20,020 nt of DNA from a virus. The notes below the pieces were generated by a model. It ran no database searches and was not told the DNA's origin. It saw only the letters and a list, made by a program, of their open reading frames with translations. Position 1 is the stretch's first letter. The number at the start of each line of letters is the position of its first letter. The DNA lies in IMG/VR virus record IMGVR_UViG_3300028908_000034, positions 1 to 20,020 of that record. One strand, 5' to 3'. Shown one piece after another: positions 6,573 through 12,918 of the stretch. The position numbers and the translations under genes were made by a program.

Positions 6573-7772
6573 CTAAACAAAGTCGATAAGTAAGGACCCT
6601 CGCCGCGCCCCCCACCAGGCGAGCGCGAGGGCCATAACGTAATCGTCGTGATATCCCTCCGGAGCGCTATAGCGCCAGATGCCGGAAGGTAGCCGCCTGG
6701 CCTCGTACGAACGTAACTCATTAATCAGTTCCGGATGGGGCAAGATTGCTAAGTCCCCCCGCTCTATCGCCAACGATAAACCCTCTATGACAACGCGTTT
6801 AGACGCGGCGGTGGTCTGGAATGGAACAACGGGTATCCCGCGCCGGACAACGTCCTCTATGAGAGCCGTTCCCATGGAATTCTCCTCCGCAACCACTTGA
6901 GATGGTCGCCACCTGGACACCAACTCCTCCAGCCGCCCCACCTGGAGTGCGTAATCCACCTGCCGCATACGTTCGGCGTGTACGACCGCACTAATCGTGA
7001 CATCCACCACAACAAACGCCGTAAAATCTTCTATCTTTCCCCAGTCTACGCCAACAACGTACGTATGTCCCTGGACGGGACCGTCCTGTTGCACCGGCTT
7101 AACGGCATCGTTAACGTTGCGAAATACCCCGCCCAGGTCATCCAGGAATTCGGCTAGAAATTCCTGGCGAAAAAATCGGTCCGATAGTGACCGCCTAGCC
7201 TCCTCGATTTCGTCCGGCGGGATATACGGATTAGCCGACGTAGGAAATCGCCACGACTTATACACGCGGCCATCTTCCTGTCCCTTGAGCCAAAGCCGGT
7301 AAAACCAGTTACGCCCTTTGGGCGTGGAGATAATGAGGGCCCCGCCGCGCCTATCCGCCAGGGTGGGCCTCAACACAGCTTCCCACGCCTCTTCGGGTAC
7401 AAGAGACGCCTCGTCTATGATAACGAAATCGAGCGAAACGCCGCGCAAGTGATCTGGGTTATGCGCCGAACGTACTCCTATCCCGCCGCCCCCCGGCAGT
7501 ATTATATCACGCGTGCCCCGGGATACTTTTACCCCGGGGATATCATTAATAATGTTGAGAATTTCTTTCCAGCCGACGGTGGCTAATTGGTACGTTGGCG
7601 CAACCCACCACACACGCTCCCCACGCGCCGCTTTTGTCAGTGATAGCCCGACGCCGAGAACCGTTTTCCCCCAGCGCCGTCCGCACGCTAAAACGTTGAA
7701 TCTCTTCAATCCACGTAAAACTTCCAGTTGGCTGTCGTGTGGTTCCGGCAACCGTATCAACACACGCGCCAC
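6573..7772 (-). CDS. terL: Terminase large subunit (ATPase/nuclease)
   Basis: This is the DNA-packaging motor, 399 aa from the GTG at 7772. Walker A is CGRRWGKT (30-37), Walker B is FVIIDEAS (116-123), and the coupling motif is ISTPKG (148-153). The C-terminal RNase H-like nuclease shows Asp243 in GVDWGK, VAEENS (294-299) and the YHDDYVMALALAW pair Asp376/Asp377. Length is on the short side for the family but all motifs are present. The GTG overlaps the stop of the deoxyribosyltransferase-like gene as TAGTG and has GGAGG about 10 nt upstream. A longer ORF from 7847 would overlap the preceding gene by 76 bp and is unlikely. TerS is one gene upstream and the portal directly downstream. Confidence 0.95.
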   Translation of the reverse strand: MARVLIRLPEPHDSQLEVLRGLKRFNVLACGRRWGKTVLGVGLSLTKAARGERVWWVAPTYQLATVGWKEILNIINDIPGVKVSRGTRDIILPGGGGIGVRSAHNPDHLRGVSLDFVIIDEASLVPEEAWEAVLRPTLADRRGGALIISTPKGRNWFYRLWLKGQEDGRVYKSWRFPTSANPYIPPDEIEEARRSLSDRFFRQEFLAEFLDDLGGVFRNVNDAVKPVQQDGPVQGHTYVVGVDWGKIEDFTAFVVVDVTISAVVHAERMRQVDYALQVGRLEELVSRWRPSQVVAEENSMGTALIEDVVRRGIPVVPFQTTAASKRVVIEGLSLAIERGDLAILPHPELINELRSYEARRLPSGIWRYSAPEGYHDDYVMALALAWWGARRGSLLIDFV

Positions 7773-8254
7773 TACCCGATATCCTCCAGAAACATGTCGA
7801 TGATGTTGTCCAGAACGGGCGCAATGTGTCCGTCGCACGCCAGCCAAACGTTAGAATACAACCGCGCCAGCGTTTCGAAATACCCGCGCGTTGGGTGTCC
7901 GGGCTCGCACCCTATCAGAACCTCACCGAACTCCTTACGTAACGCTATCCCCAGTTCAACCATCGACAACATCGCAAAAACGTGGCCGAAATTAACGACA
8001 ACGATATCCGCCACATCAATGCCGCCGTGCTCCCAGCGCACCTGGTCCACGTAATCGCTATCTCCGCTGTCTGGCCACGTAGACCGCCAATCATCACGCA
8101 CCGGGTCAATCACGACACCATCGATGCCCTTATATCGATAGCGTAGATGCCTCCACACACCTTTCCGCCAATTCGTCCATGTCGAGCCACCTAGAAAAAT
8201 GGCAAACGCCCGGCCGGCGACATCAATCTTCGCCGGCGGTCTCACTATTTTCAT
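7772..8254 (-). CDS. Nucleoside 2-deoxyribosyltransferase-like protein
   Basis: This 160-aa protein resembles the nucleoside 2-deoxyribosyltransferase-like family (Rossmann-type). The glycine-rich entry is AIFLGGSTWTNWR (18-30). DPVRDDW (50-56) and QVRWEHGGIDVADIVVVNF (71-89) follow, and the likely catalytic glutamate is Glu100 in SMVELGIALR. Such enzymes exchange bases on deoxynucleosides, or in some phage relatives act in nucleotide salvage or base modification. The gene lies between terS and terL, overlapping TerS by 32 bp and TerL by TAGTG, so it is made together with the packaging motor. That placement is unusual. The fold call is fairly sure; substrate and reaction are not. Confidence 0.75.
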   Translation of the reverse strand: MKIVRPPAKIDVAGRAFAIFLGGSTWTNWRKGVWRHLRYRYKGIDGVVIDPVRDDWRSTWPDSGDSDYVDQVRWEHGGIDVADIVVVNFGHVFAMLSMVELGIALRKEFGEVLIGCEPGHPTRGYFETLARLYSNVWLACDGHIAPVLDNIIDMFLEDIG

Positions 8255-8768
8255 CGTTCCACGCTCCCGAGCCCCACGTCACGTCCACGACGATGTTGCC
8301 CTGTGTTTCCGTGATTGTCTCCGGTGCCCCACGCGCCACGCGTTCCAGTTTGGCCGCCTCGACGAACCACTGGCGAACCTCGGTGGGAGATAGTTCAGTC
8401 TCAGGTAGTGTCTTCAGGCGCTGGGCCGCCTTGCTAATCATAGCCACCGCGATAGTGGCATGACGTTCATTCATTTCCCGGATTGCCTGCAGTTGCGCCT
8501 CGGCCGCCACGCGAGCCTTGTATTCGTCGAACGCCTCGGCCCGCCGCCGCCAGTGCCACGCGGATGAACGCTGGTACCAATAGTTTAGGCGGGATGGAGA
8601 CACGTTGCCTTCATACACTATTTCTATAGCTTTCTTAATCGTTCTCTCAAACGGGGGGAGATCGCGATAAACAACAAATGCGTGAAACGACTTGGGCGAT
8701 TCACCGGGTTGCCTCTCCCAAACCGGTTCCACCATATTTTCCAACGATATTCCCTTCACGTTAGGCAT
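8223..8768 (-). CDS. terS: Terminase small subunit
   Basis: This 181-aa protein is the likely DNA-recognition subunit of the terminase. It has the pattern WERQPGESPKSFHAFVVYRD, a helix-turn-helix-like stretch (PFERTIKKAIEIVYEG...SPSRLNYWYQRS), the WHWRRRAEAFDEYKAR block and then a long helical oligomerisation region (VAAEAQLQAIREMNERH...). These are typical of many phage small terminases. The C-terminus is acidic. AGGAG precedes the ATG at 6-nt spacing. It is separated from terL by the deoxyribosyltransferase-like gene. Confidence 0.82.
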   Translation of the reverse strand: MPNVKGISLENMVEPVWERQPGESPKSFHAFVVYRDLPPFERTIKKAIEIVYEGNVSPSRLNYWYQRSSAWHWRRRAEAFDEYKARVAAEAQLQAIREMNERHATIAVAMISKAAQRLKTLPETELSPTEVRQWFVEAAKLERVARGAPETITETQGNIVVDVTWGSGAWNDENSETAGED

Positions 8769-8940
8769 TTCCGTCTCCTATACCTTGTCTCCATTCCCAC
8801 AGTTTCCATAACGTCTTAAAAACCGCCGTAATCAAGCGCCGCTCAAACTGGACGACAACACTGCCGTCGACAGATATGCTCCAGCCGCTTAGGCGGTTTA
8901 CACCGTAACTAGAATTATACTCGATTCTCAACTGCCTCAT
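8761..8940 (-). CDS. Small 59-aa protein upstream of terS (easily missed)
   Basis: A short reading frame fills the gap between the methyltransferase and terS. It starts with ATG at 8940, inside the last codons of the methyltransferase gene, and ends with TAA at 8761, overlapping the terS start region. The product begins MRQLRIEYNSSYGVNRLSGW, then ISVDGSVVVQFERRLITAVF, then a Trp-rich KTLWKLWEWRQG helix. GGGGGGAAGACG precedes the ATG. It has realistic composition, and coupling at both ends supports a real gene. Function unknown; the amphipathic Trp-rich end could bind a partner or membrane. Confidence 0.72.
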   Translation of the reverse strand: MRQLRIEYNSSYGVNRLSGWSISVDGSVVVQFERRLITAVFKTLWKLWEWRQGIGDGNA

Positions 8941-10420
8941 CGTCTTCCCCCCAGGCCGCCAGGCTTTCCGGGTCTACGTCCAGGTCAATCTCGCCTATTT
9001 CCGCCATCGCTTCCCTGGCGTCCCCCTTGATGAACACAAGCACATTCTGGTGTGCTTTCCCCATCTTACGCATGTTCTGAAACTGCTGTATAACGCGAAC
9101 GGGGAGAGACCCAAGCGGCGTGACCAGGATAGCGTCGTTGTACAATCTCATCCCGACCCGTCCAAACGCCTCTATTGTATCACCGACAAGGTTATGATAT
9201 GTTCCGTCACGCCCACGGATATTCTGGACGACAATAACCGCAAACCTGTTTTCCCTCAATGCGTTAGCCGTATGTCTGATAATCTCTTCATACATTTCCA
9301 GAAACGACTCGTAATCACCTGCGTTACTCAAATCCCGTGGATCGTTGCTATACACCTCAAGGTTGAAATACGGCGGGCACGTCAGCACGAAATCAAATTC
9401 ACCCTCGACGAGTGATGGCAAATCGCGGCTATCTCCAATAATCCACGTCGGCTGACTGTCCGGAACTATCCGCTCAGCCTGGGCCCGATTAGCCAGAACC
9501 TGTTTTTCGCGCAATTCGATGCCGACGTACTCGCGTCCCAATACGGATGCCACTATACCGCGCTCGCTACCGCCGGCGAACGGGTCCAATACGCGCCCAC
9601 CCGGGGGGCAAAACCACCGATACATTAACTCGGTAAGAACCGGGTCGAATATAGAAAGCACCCCCCCCGTATTCGTCTGGGCTATTATAGACTCTTCGGG
9701 TAGGTAATTCTTGAGATGCTCACGAACAAATTCATCGTGAGAAATAGGGTGGCCTAATTTTTTCTCAGCATCACGTTTGTACCAATAATATCCAGGTATG
9801 GTGCCGGAAAGAGACCCGGACACCTTCGTGTCTATCCGCCCCAACTCCCCCTTCAGTCCCAACGAAACCCATGCCCGCTTTCTCTTTTGCCAGTACCCCT
9901 GGCGGGCATCCAATATAGAAAACGGTGGAACAATGAATCTGTCGCGCAACGTAGCGCTAACGTATTCCGCCGGTTCCTCGGGTGAATCATCCCCGATAAT
10001 ACTTTCTAAGTCTACGTCACTAATTGCCGACTGTAGCGCGCCGCGTACGTCATCGGTTATCTCGTCTATCTGGTCCAATAGCGCGGTTAGAATCCCCTCG
10101 TCCGCCTTGGCCATAGCCCCAATCGGATCGAACGTCGCCAGAACGCGGGCCTCTTCCTCTTCGCTCAGGTCAACATATTTTACGGGCACGGGAGTATCTT
10201 CCCCGTGACGCAATGCTAACGTCACACGCAAATGCCCGTCGATAATATGCCCGGTCCGTTTGTTCACAATAACATCGTCCACCCACCCGACTTCGCTAAG
10301 AACAAGATTCAACGCGTTCTGCTGCTCCTGCGGGTGGATACGCCAGTTAAGCGGGTTGGCCAGCAACTGACCGGCCGGAACAACGTCCGTCCCGACTATT
10401 CTGCTTTTGTATTTGCTCAT
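8915..10420 (-). CDS. ParB-like nuclease domain / DNA methyltransferase fusion
   Basis: This 501-aa protein joins two domains. Residues ~10-95 form a ParB/sulfiredoxin-like domain (LLANPLNWRIHP; IIDGHLRVTLAL at 59-70; VPVKYVDLSEEEEARVL). Residues ~255-475 form an SAM-dependent DNA methyltransferase of the N6-adenine/N4-cytosine type, with catalytic TCPPY at 347-351 and the SAM-binding DPFAGG at 279-284. The order, FxGxG-like motif before the catalytic motif here, should be compared with the alpha/beta/gamma classes. A middle region (FIVPPFSILDARQGYWQKRK) is seen in phage relatives of this fusion. No restriction endonuclease is adjacent, so it is a phage orphan methyltransferase, probably for anti-restriction or packaging-linked marking. 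The ATG at 10420 overlaps the preceding stop as ATGA; the longer ORF from 10444 is rejected. Confidence 0.9.
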   Translation of the reverse strand: MSKYKSRIVGTDVVPAGQLLANPLNWRIHPQEQQNALNLVLSEVGWVDDVIVNKRTGHIIDGHLRVTLALRHGEDTPVPVKYVDLSEEEEARVLATFDPIGAMAKADEGILTALLDQIDEITDDVRGALQSAISDVDLESIIGDDSPEEPAEYVSATLRDRFIVPPFSILDARQGYWQKRKRAWVSLGLKGELGRIDTKVSGSLSGTIPGYYWYKRDAEKKLGHPISHDEFVREHLKNYLPEESIIAQTNTGGVLSIFDPVLTELMYRWFCPPGGRVLDPFAGGSERGIVASVLGREYVGIELREKQVLANRAQAERIVPDSQPTWIIGDSRDLPSLVEGEFDFVLTCPPYFNLEVYSNDPRDLSNAGDYESFLEMYEEIIRHTANALRENRFAVIVVQNIRGRDGTYHNLVGDTIEAFGRVGMRLYNDAILVTPLGSLPVRVIQQFQNMRKMGKAHQNVLVFIKGDAREAMAEIGEIDLDVDPESLAAWGEDDEAVENRV

Positions 10421-10617
10421 TCCGGTAGCACCTCGACTCTGCACCTATCGCATAATACCTCGCTATGCTCTATCCCCTCCGCATCACGCCAGCGGATAGA
10501 CGCCCACCCGCTCATCCACGCAATGCGTTCAACTCCCCCCTTCGTCGGTGCCTCAATTCGCTTGCCGCACCGAGCACACACTAACACCCACCGCGTAATA
10601 ATAGGTTGGGCCTGCAT
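10417..10617 (-). CDS. Small two-CxxC (zinc-ribbon-like) protein
   Basis: This 66-aa protein has two CxxC pairs, CARCGK near residue 14 and CDRCRV near residue 57, a spacing consistent with one structural zinc site. Between them are Trp-rich strands (WMSGWASIRWRD). The start is one of two adjacent ATGs; the second (10617) is better spaced from GGAGG. It overlaps the upstream stop and its own stop overlaps the methyltransferase start (ATGA), so it is translationally coupled to the enzyme. It may bind nucleic acid or assist the methyltransferase; this is inference. Confidence 0.78.
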   Translation of the reverse strand: MQAQPIITRWVLVCARCGKRIEAPTKGGVERIAWMSGWASIRWRDAEGIEHSEVLCDRCRVEVLPE

Positions 10618-10952
10618 CATCCCTCCAGGCTATGCGGATTGCTACCACCCAATCCGTATTTCCCCTTGTTGGCATTATAGACTGCGTTCGCAATCATAAC
10701 GACCCATCCCAGACGTCCCCCAATAGCCGCCACGGCCAGGACGGGATCGTCCCACGGAATATTATTGAACAAGTCTCCAGTTAGCGCGGATACCGTTATT
10801 GTTACCACGAAAATGGTTCCATACGCCACCCAAACCTTGGCCGCCGACCCTTCCGTACCAGCGACGGCCTTGACCAACTCGATTACCCACGGCAACACAA
10901 AAGCCACTAGTGTCGAAACGATAATAAACGTCGCATTGTCATTCCCCTGCAT
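10617..10952 (-). CDS. Three-TM small membrane protein, holin candidate
   Basis: This 111-aa protein has three hydrophobic segments at about 8-30, 39-58 and 70-90, a short polar N-terminus and a basic C-terminal tail (NANKGKYGLGGSNPHSLEG). Size and topology fit a class I holin, and it lies four genes after the SleB-like hydrolase in the same operon. A second small membrane protein (11483-11644) is also a holin candidate, so one may be the holin and the other an antiholin or pinholin. AAGGAGG precedes the ATG at 5 nt. Without a recognisable family the holin call stays moderate. Confidence 0.7.
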   Translation of the reverse strand: MQGNDNATFIIVSTLVAFVLPWVIELVKAVAGTEGSAAKVWVAYGTIFVVTITVSALTGDLFNNIPWDDPVLAVAAIGGRLGWVVMIANAVYNANKGKYGLGGSNPHSLEG

Positions 10953-11478
10953 AACGGCCTCCTTTTTGTGTATGGTAATGTTTTTCGTTTCCGTTATAAA
11001 TATTTTCTATGTTGTACCTTTCGCAAATACCTAAATTCCTAAATATCTCACCTAGGTGCTTATGCCCCACCACCAACCCCTCGTAGGGCATAAGCACCAC
11101 GTTCCACCCACTACAGAACAATTCACCTACGGCCGCATAGGCCGCATAAATGTGCCTACGCGCCTCATCCTCGCTGGAAACGTGGCCAGCGGCCACTTGA
11201 GAACGCGCCAAAGCAACCGGCTCGCGCGCGGTTGCCAAAACAAGTGGTTCGTACCCCAGCGCCATCCACCGTCCGAGTATATCATCGAGGTCGGGCCACG
11301 AACCGCCGTGGGGCAAACTACGTCTGAACACAATCGGATGTTTCGCCGGTGGAAAATTCAAATCATCCCACCGCTGAACGTGTCCGGCGTCGCCGGCATA
11401 TCCGCATTCTATGACGAGGCGCGTGAGGAGACGTGTCCCGCTACCTTCCGGCCCCGTGACAAGAATAGCCTTAACCAC
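10939..11478 (-). CDS. P-loop sulfotransferase-like protein
   Basis: This 179-aa protein begins with a P-loop-type strand and glycine-rich loop, AILVTGPEGSGTRLLTRLV (about 4-22). The SGTRLL form resembles the PAPS 5'-phosphosulfate-binding loop of sulfotransferases more than a classical GKT/S Walker A. TAREPVALARSQV later in the sequence resembles the R-x-P...S 3'-phosphate-binding motif. The middle includes HPIVFRRSLPHGG, which could hold the catalytic base. I chose the GTG at 11478 because GGTGGTG lies 5 nt upstream, the RNA overlapping the stop region of the holin-like gene. The end overlaps the next gene by 14 bp. Kinase or other P-loop roles remain possible. Confidence 0.68.
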   Translation of the reverse strand: MVKAILVTGPEGSGTRLLTRLVIECGYAGDAGHVQRWDDLNFPPAKHPIVFRRSLPHGGSWPDLDDILGRWMALGYEPLVLATAREPVALARSQVAAGHVSSEDEARRHIYAAYAAVGELFCSGWNVVLMPYEGLVVGHKHLGEIFRNLGICERYNIENIYNGNEKHYHTQKGGRYAGE

Positions 11479-11482
11479 GAAA

Positions 11483-11644
11483 TCACCACCGCACAAATAG
11501 TATGCTAATCAGGGTCAATGCTGCGCCGGCCAGCACCGTGGACCATTCCCCACCCGTCCACGCCATCCACGCCCCCAGTGCGCCGATGGCGCTGCCGAAC
11601 AGCGATTTCCCCCATATCACCCCTCGGTGCGATGTACTCGACAT
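11483..11644 (-). CDS. Small holin-like membrane protein (53 aa)
   Basis: This short frame starts at ATG 11644 with GGAGG five bases upstream and ends at TGA 11485-11483, just before the next gene's GTG. The product has two hydrophobic segments, VIWGKSLFGSAIGALGAW and WSTVLAGAALTLISILFVRW. That fits small phage holins placed next to an endolysin. It lies almost wholly inside the 3' end of the longer hydrolase ORF in another frame. Its strong ribosome site and membrane-like composition make it the more believable product of this stretch. Confidence 0.72.
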   Translation of the reverse strand: MSSTSHRGVIWGKSLFGSAIGALGAWMAWTGGEWSTVLAGAALTLISILFVRW

Positions 11645-11963
11645 AATCCCCTCCGCCCTCGGTACCGAATGCGTATAGTTTCATCCCGCCACGACAATAA
11701 AAAACCGCCGTCTCACGCGCGTGATATTTCGCGATGAGACGACGGACGTTTTTCTGCTGCAGGTCATTATCGGAAAACAAAAAAACGGCCCCTGATGTTG
11801 GGTCCGGGAACCGTTGGAAATGATTCGCAATGAAACTGTCGGCCACGCCGGGGATGCCGCGGCCGTAGAACGTCTTATTCCGTGTATATACCCAGGCCAC
11901 GGCCAGCGCAGCCTGGAAACCACATAACGCTGCAGGTGCCTCTCCAGCAATAATTTCCGCCAC
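11505..11963 (-). CDS. SleB-like cell wall hydrolase, probable endolysin; C-terminal part doubtful
   Basis: The first ~105 residues resemble SleB/CwlJ-type hydrolases: AEIIAGEAP with a candidate catalytic Glu, AALAVAWVYTRNKTFYGRG, then FQRFPDPTSGAVFLFSDNDLQ and FYCRGGMKLYAF. These enzymes cleave peptidoglycan, and here the gene is first after a promoter, followed by a holin-like gene, as in a lysis cassette. The GTG at 11963 follows GGGGAGAG; an in-frame TGA lies directly upstream. The last ~45 residues (RQRHRRTGGVDGVDGWG...) look like out-of-frame sequence and overlap the holin-like gene completely. One extra G in the run near 11620 would end this protein at GGGTGA. So the true end may be near 11620, or a genuine long overlap exists. 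Confidence 0.65.
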   Translation of the reverse strand: MAEIIAGEAPAALCGFQAALAVAWVYTRNKTFYGRGIPGVADSFIANHFQRFPDPTSGAVFLFSDNDLQQKNVRRLIAKYHARETAVFYCRGGMKLYAFGTEGGGDYVEYIAPRGDMGEIAVRQRHRRTGGVDGVDGWGMVHGAGRRSIDPD

Positions 11964-12009
11964 TCATATCTCTCCCCGCCTCCCCAGAAGATATGTGCCC
12001 ATTACATAT

Positions 12010-12028
12010 ATTATACCACATATGTCAA
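12010..12028 (-). promoter_or_regulatory. Extended -10 promoter with palindromic operator-like motif (copy 2)
   Basis: TATAAT (12015-12010) preceded by TGG forms an extended -10. TTGACA is 7 bp upstream (12028-12023), and the palindrome ACATATGT lies between. The arrangement matches copy 1 at 3821-3839 in 17 of 19 positions. It lies just after a terminator and just before the lysis-packaging operon, which it most likely drives. Confidence 0.75.
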
Positions 12029-12035
12029 CACAAAC

Positions 12036-12062
12036 AAAAAAGGGCCGGCCTTGGGCCGGCCC
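12036..12062 (-). terminator. Intrinsic terminator after the 103-aa gene
   Basis: GGGCCGGCC (12042-12050) pairs with GGCCGGCCC (12054-12062) with a 3-nt loop, followed on the minus strand by six Us (12041-12036). It lies 12 bp after the stop of the upstream gene and insulates the promoter at 12010-12028. Confidence 0.9.
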
Positions 12063-12074
12063 CGCGCCGCCGAT

Positions 12075-12386
12075 TCATCTTAGCCTGCGAACGGTATTGT
12101 TTATTTGCATAATCGTATATGCTGTTCCCCAGAACCCCAGGCCGTTTGTGATGGCCGAGATTCTGTAATCTTGACCCCGGTATGTTAGAAGCCACTCTTT
12201 TCTGTCCCCCATACCGGGGCGCTGGACGGTGGTAAGGTTTTTCTCAATCTCATCGAATTCGCTAGGCCTCTCCTCTGGCCACTCCCCGGTGGCCAGAGAT
12301 GCAAAATACGCTACAACATCAGGCGAGACGTATGCATCATATTGTATCTTGATTTCGTCGTTGCTACCATAAAATTGTCGTTTCAT
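12075..12386 (-). CDS. Hypothetical 103-aa accessory protein
   Basis: I do not recognise this protein. It starts MKRQFYGSNDEIKIQYDAYV, has an acidic middle (EWPEERPSEFDEIEKN) and a C-terminal half that looks like a small alpha/beta domain (EWLLTYRGQDYRISAITNG, FWGTAYTIMQ). No membrane segments or metal motifs. The ATG at 12386 is preceded by GAGGGGGGCAAAA, a leader shared with other accessory genes in this window. It has its own promoter (12419-12447) and terminator (12036-12062), so it is a single-gene unit, the pattern of early host-takeover or anti-defence genes; that role is inference. Confidence 0.75.
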   Translation of the reverse strand: MKRQFYGSNDEIKIQYDAYVSPDVVAYFASLATGEWPEERPSEFDEIEKNLTTVQRPGMGDRKEWLLTYRGQDYRISAITNGLGFWGTAYTIMQINNTVRRLR

Positions 12387-12418
12387 TTTTGCCCCCCTCG
12401 TTTTTTGATTACACCAAT

Positions 12419-12447
12419 AGTATAGCATACCCTCTGTTTTTTGTCAA
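12419..12447 (-). promoter_or_regulatory. Sigma-70-type promoter module (copy A)
   Basis: TTGACA (12447-12442) and TATACT (12424-12419) are separated by 17 bp. It is flanked by GGGC upstream and by ATT-G-G-T-G-TAATCA-AAAAC downstream, almost identical to the modules at 13272-13300 and 17802-17830. It drives the 103-aa gene. Confidence 0.88.
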
Positions 12448-12464
12448 GCCCTTTGAAGGGAGAC

Positions 12465-12522
12465 TCATAAAAATAAAAGGTTAGGGGCGGTCCATATACC
12501 TATTGTTGTAGTGGACCGCCCC
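12465..12522 (-). terminator. Intrinsic terminator overlapping the 3' end of the 127-aa gene
   Basis: GGGGCGGTCCA (12484-12494) pairs with TGGACCGCCCC (12512-12522) with a 17-nt loop. On the minus strand it is followed by TAACCTTTTATTTTTATGAG, a U-rich tail. Its position inside the coding frame is unusual. It separates this unit from promoter copy A. Confidence 0.75.
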
Positions 12523-12848
12523 CGACTTTCTACCGATACGCCTTTTTCCAGCATAAATTGCCAGATTTCGTTAGCCACTTCCTCAGCCAGAGTCTCGAAC
12601 GCCTCTTCTTCGTTATCGCCGTACCACTCTGGCCACCCGCCCCAATTCTGGGGCTCGAATCGGAACGTGTATATAAACGCATCTTTCGGCCAATTAACAA
12701 ACGTGCCGCCAGAAAGCGGCTCACTGATGACGACCTCATAGTCGCCATCAGGCCGGGGAAGAAATGCAACCTCACGCCGCCAGCCGGCGATTATGCCACG
12801 GATTGTCTTTTCTGCAATGTCTTGCGGATCCATCTGTGATAGTTTCAT
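12465..12848 (-). CDS. Hypothetical 127-aa protein with a terminator hairpin inside its 3' end
   Basis: I do not recognise this protein. The N-terminus (MKLSQMDPQDIAEKTIRGII) and the helix EAFETLAEEVANEIWQFMLE resemble the layout of the neighbouring 105-aa protein, so the two may be distant paralogs. The middle is Trp-rich (FEPQNWGGWPEWYGDNE). The ATG at 12848 follows GGGGGGCAAAA. The last ~20 codons run through a 10-11 bp hairpin and its U-rich tail, so the annotated C-terminus (STTTIGIWTAPNLLFL) is probably a readout of the terminator after loss of an earlier stop. It is cotranscribed with the 105-aa gene upstream. Confidence 0.72.
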   Translation of the reverse strand: MKLSQMDPQDIAEKTIRGIIAGWRREVAFLPRPDGDYEVVISEPLSGGTFVNWPKDAFIYTFRFEPQNWGGWPEWYGDNEEEAFETLAEEVANEIWQFMLEKGVSVESRGRSTTTIGIWTAPNLLFL

Positions 12849-12872
12849 TTTTGCCCCCCCTGTTCATGTTTT

Positions 12873-12917
12873 CCCATCCCACCCAACCCCGCCCGTATCC
12901 CCGGCGTCGGTAGTTTG
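12873..12917 (-). repeat. Intercistronic G-run element, copy 1 (possible RNA G-quadruplex)
   Basis: In the mRNA sense the element follows the stop of the 105-aa gene and reads CCGACGCC, then G runs of 4, 3, 4, 3, 3 and 3 separated by ATAC, C, TT, T and AT. Loops this short favour an intramolecular quadruplex. Two related copies lie at 19307-19345 and 19850-19892, also between a stop codon and the next ribosome site. Confidence 0.85.
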
Positions 12918-12918
12918 T

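Noticed and set aside
7773-7847. N-terminal extension of the large terminase to 7847
   Set aside because: It would overlap the preceding gene by 76 bp, with Cys/His/Arg-rich sequence not seen in terminases; the GTG at 7772 has a ribosome site and TAGTG coupling.
8914-8919. TATAAT at the end of the methyltransferase gene as a promoter for terS
   Set aside because: It is formed by the codons around the stop and has no -35 at proper distance or extended -10; the 59-aa gene reads through it.
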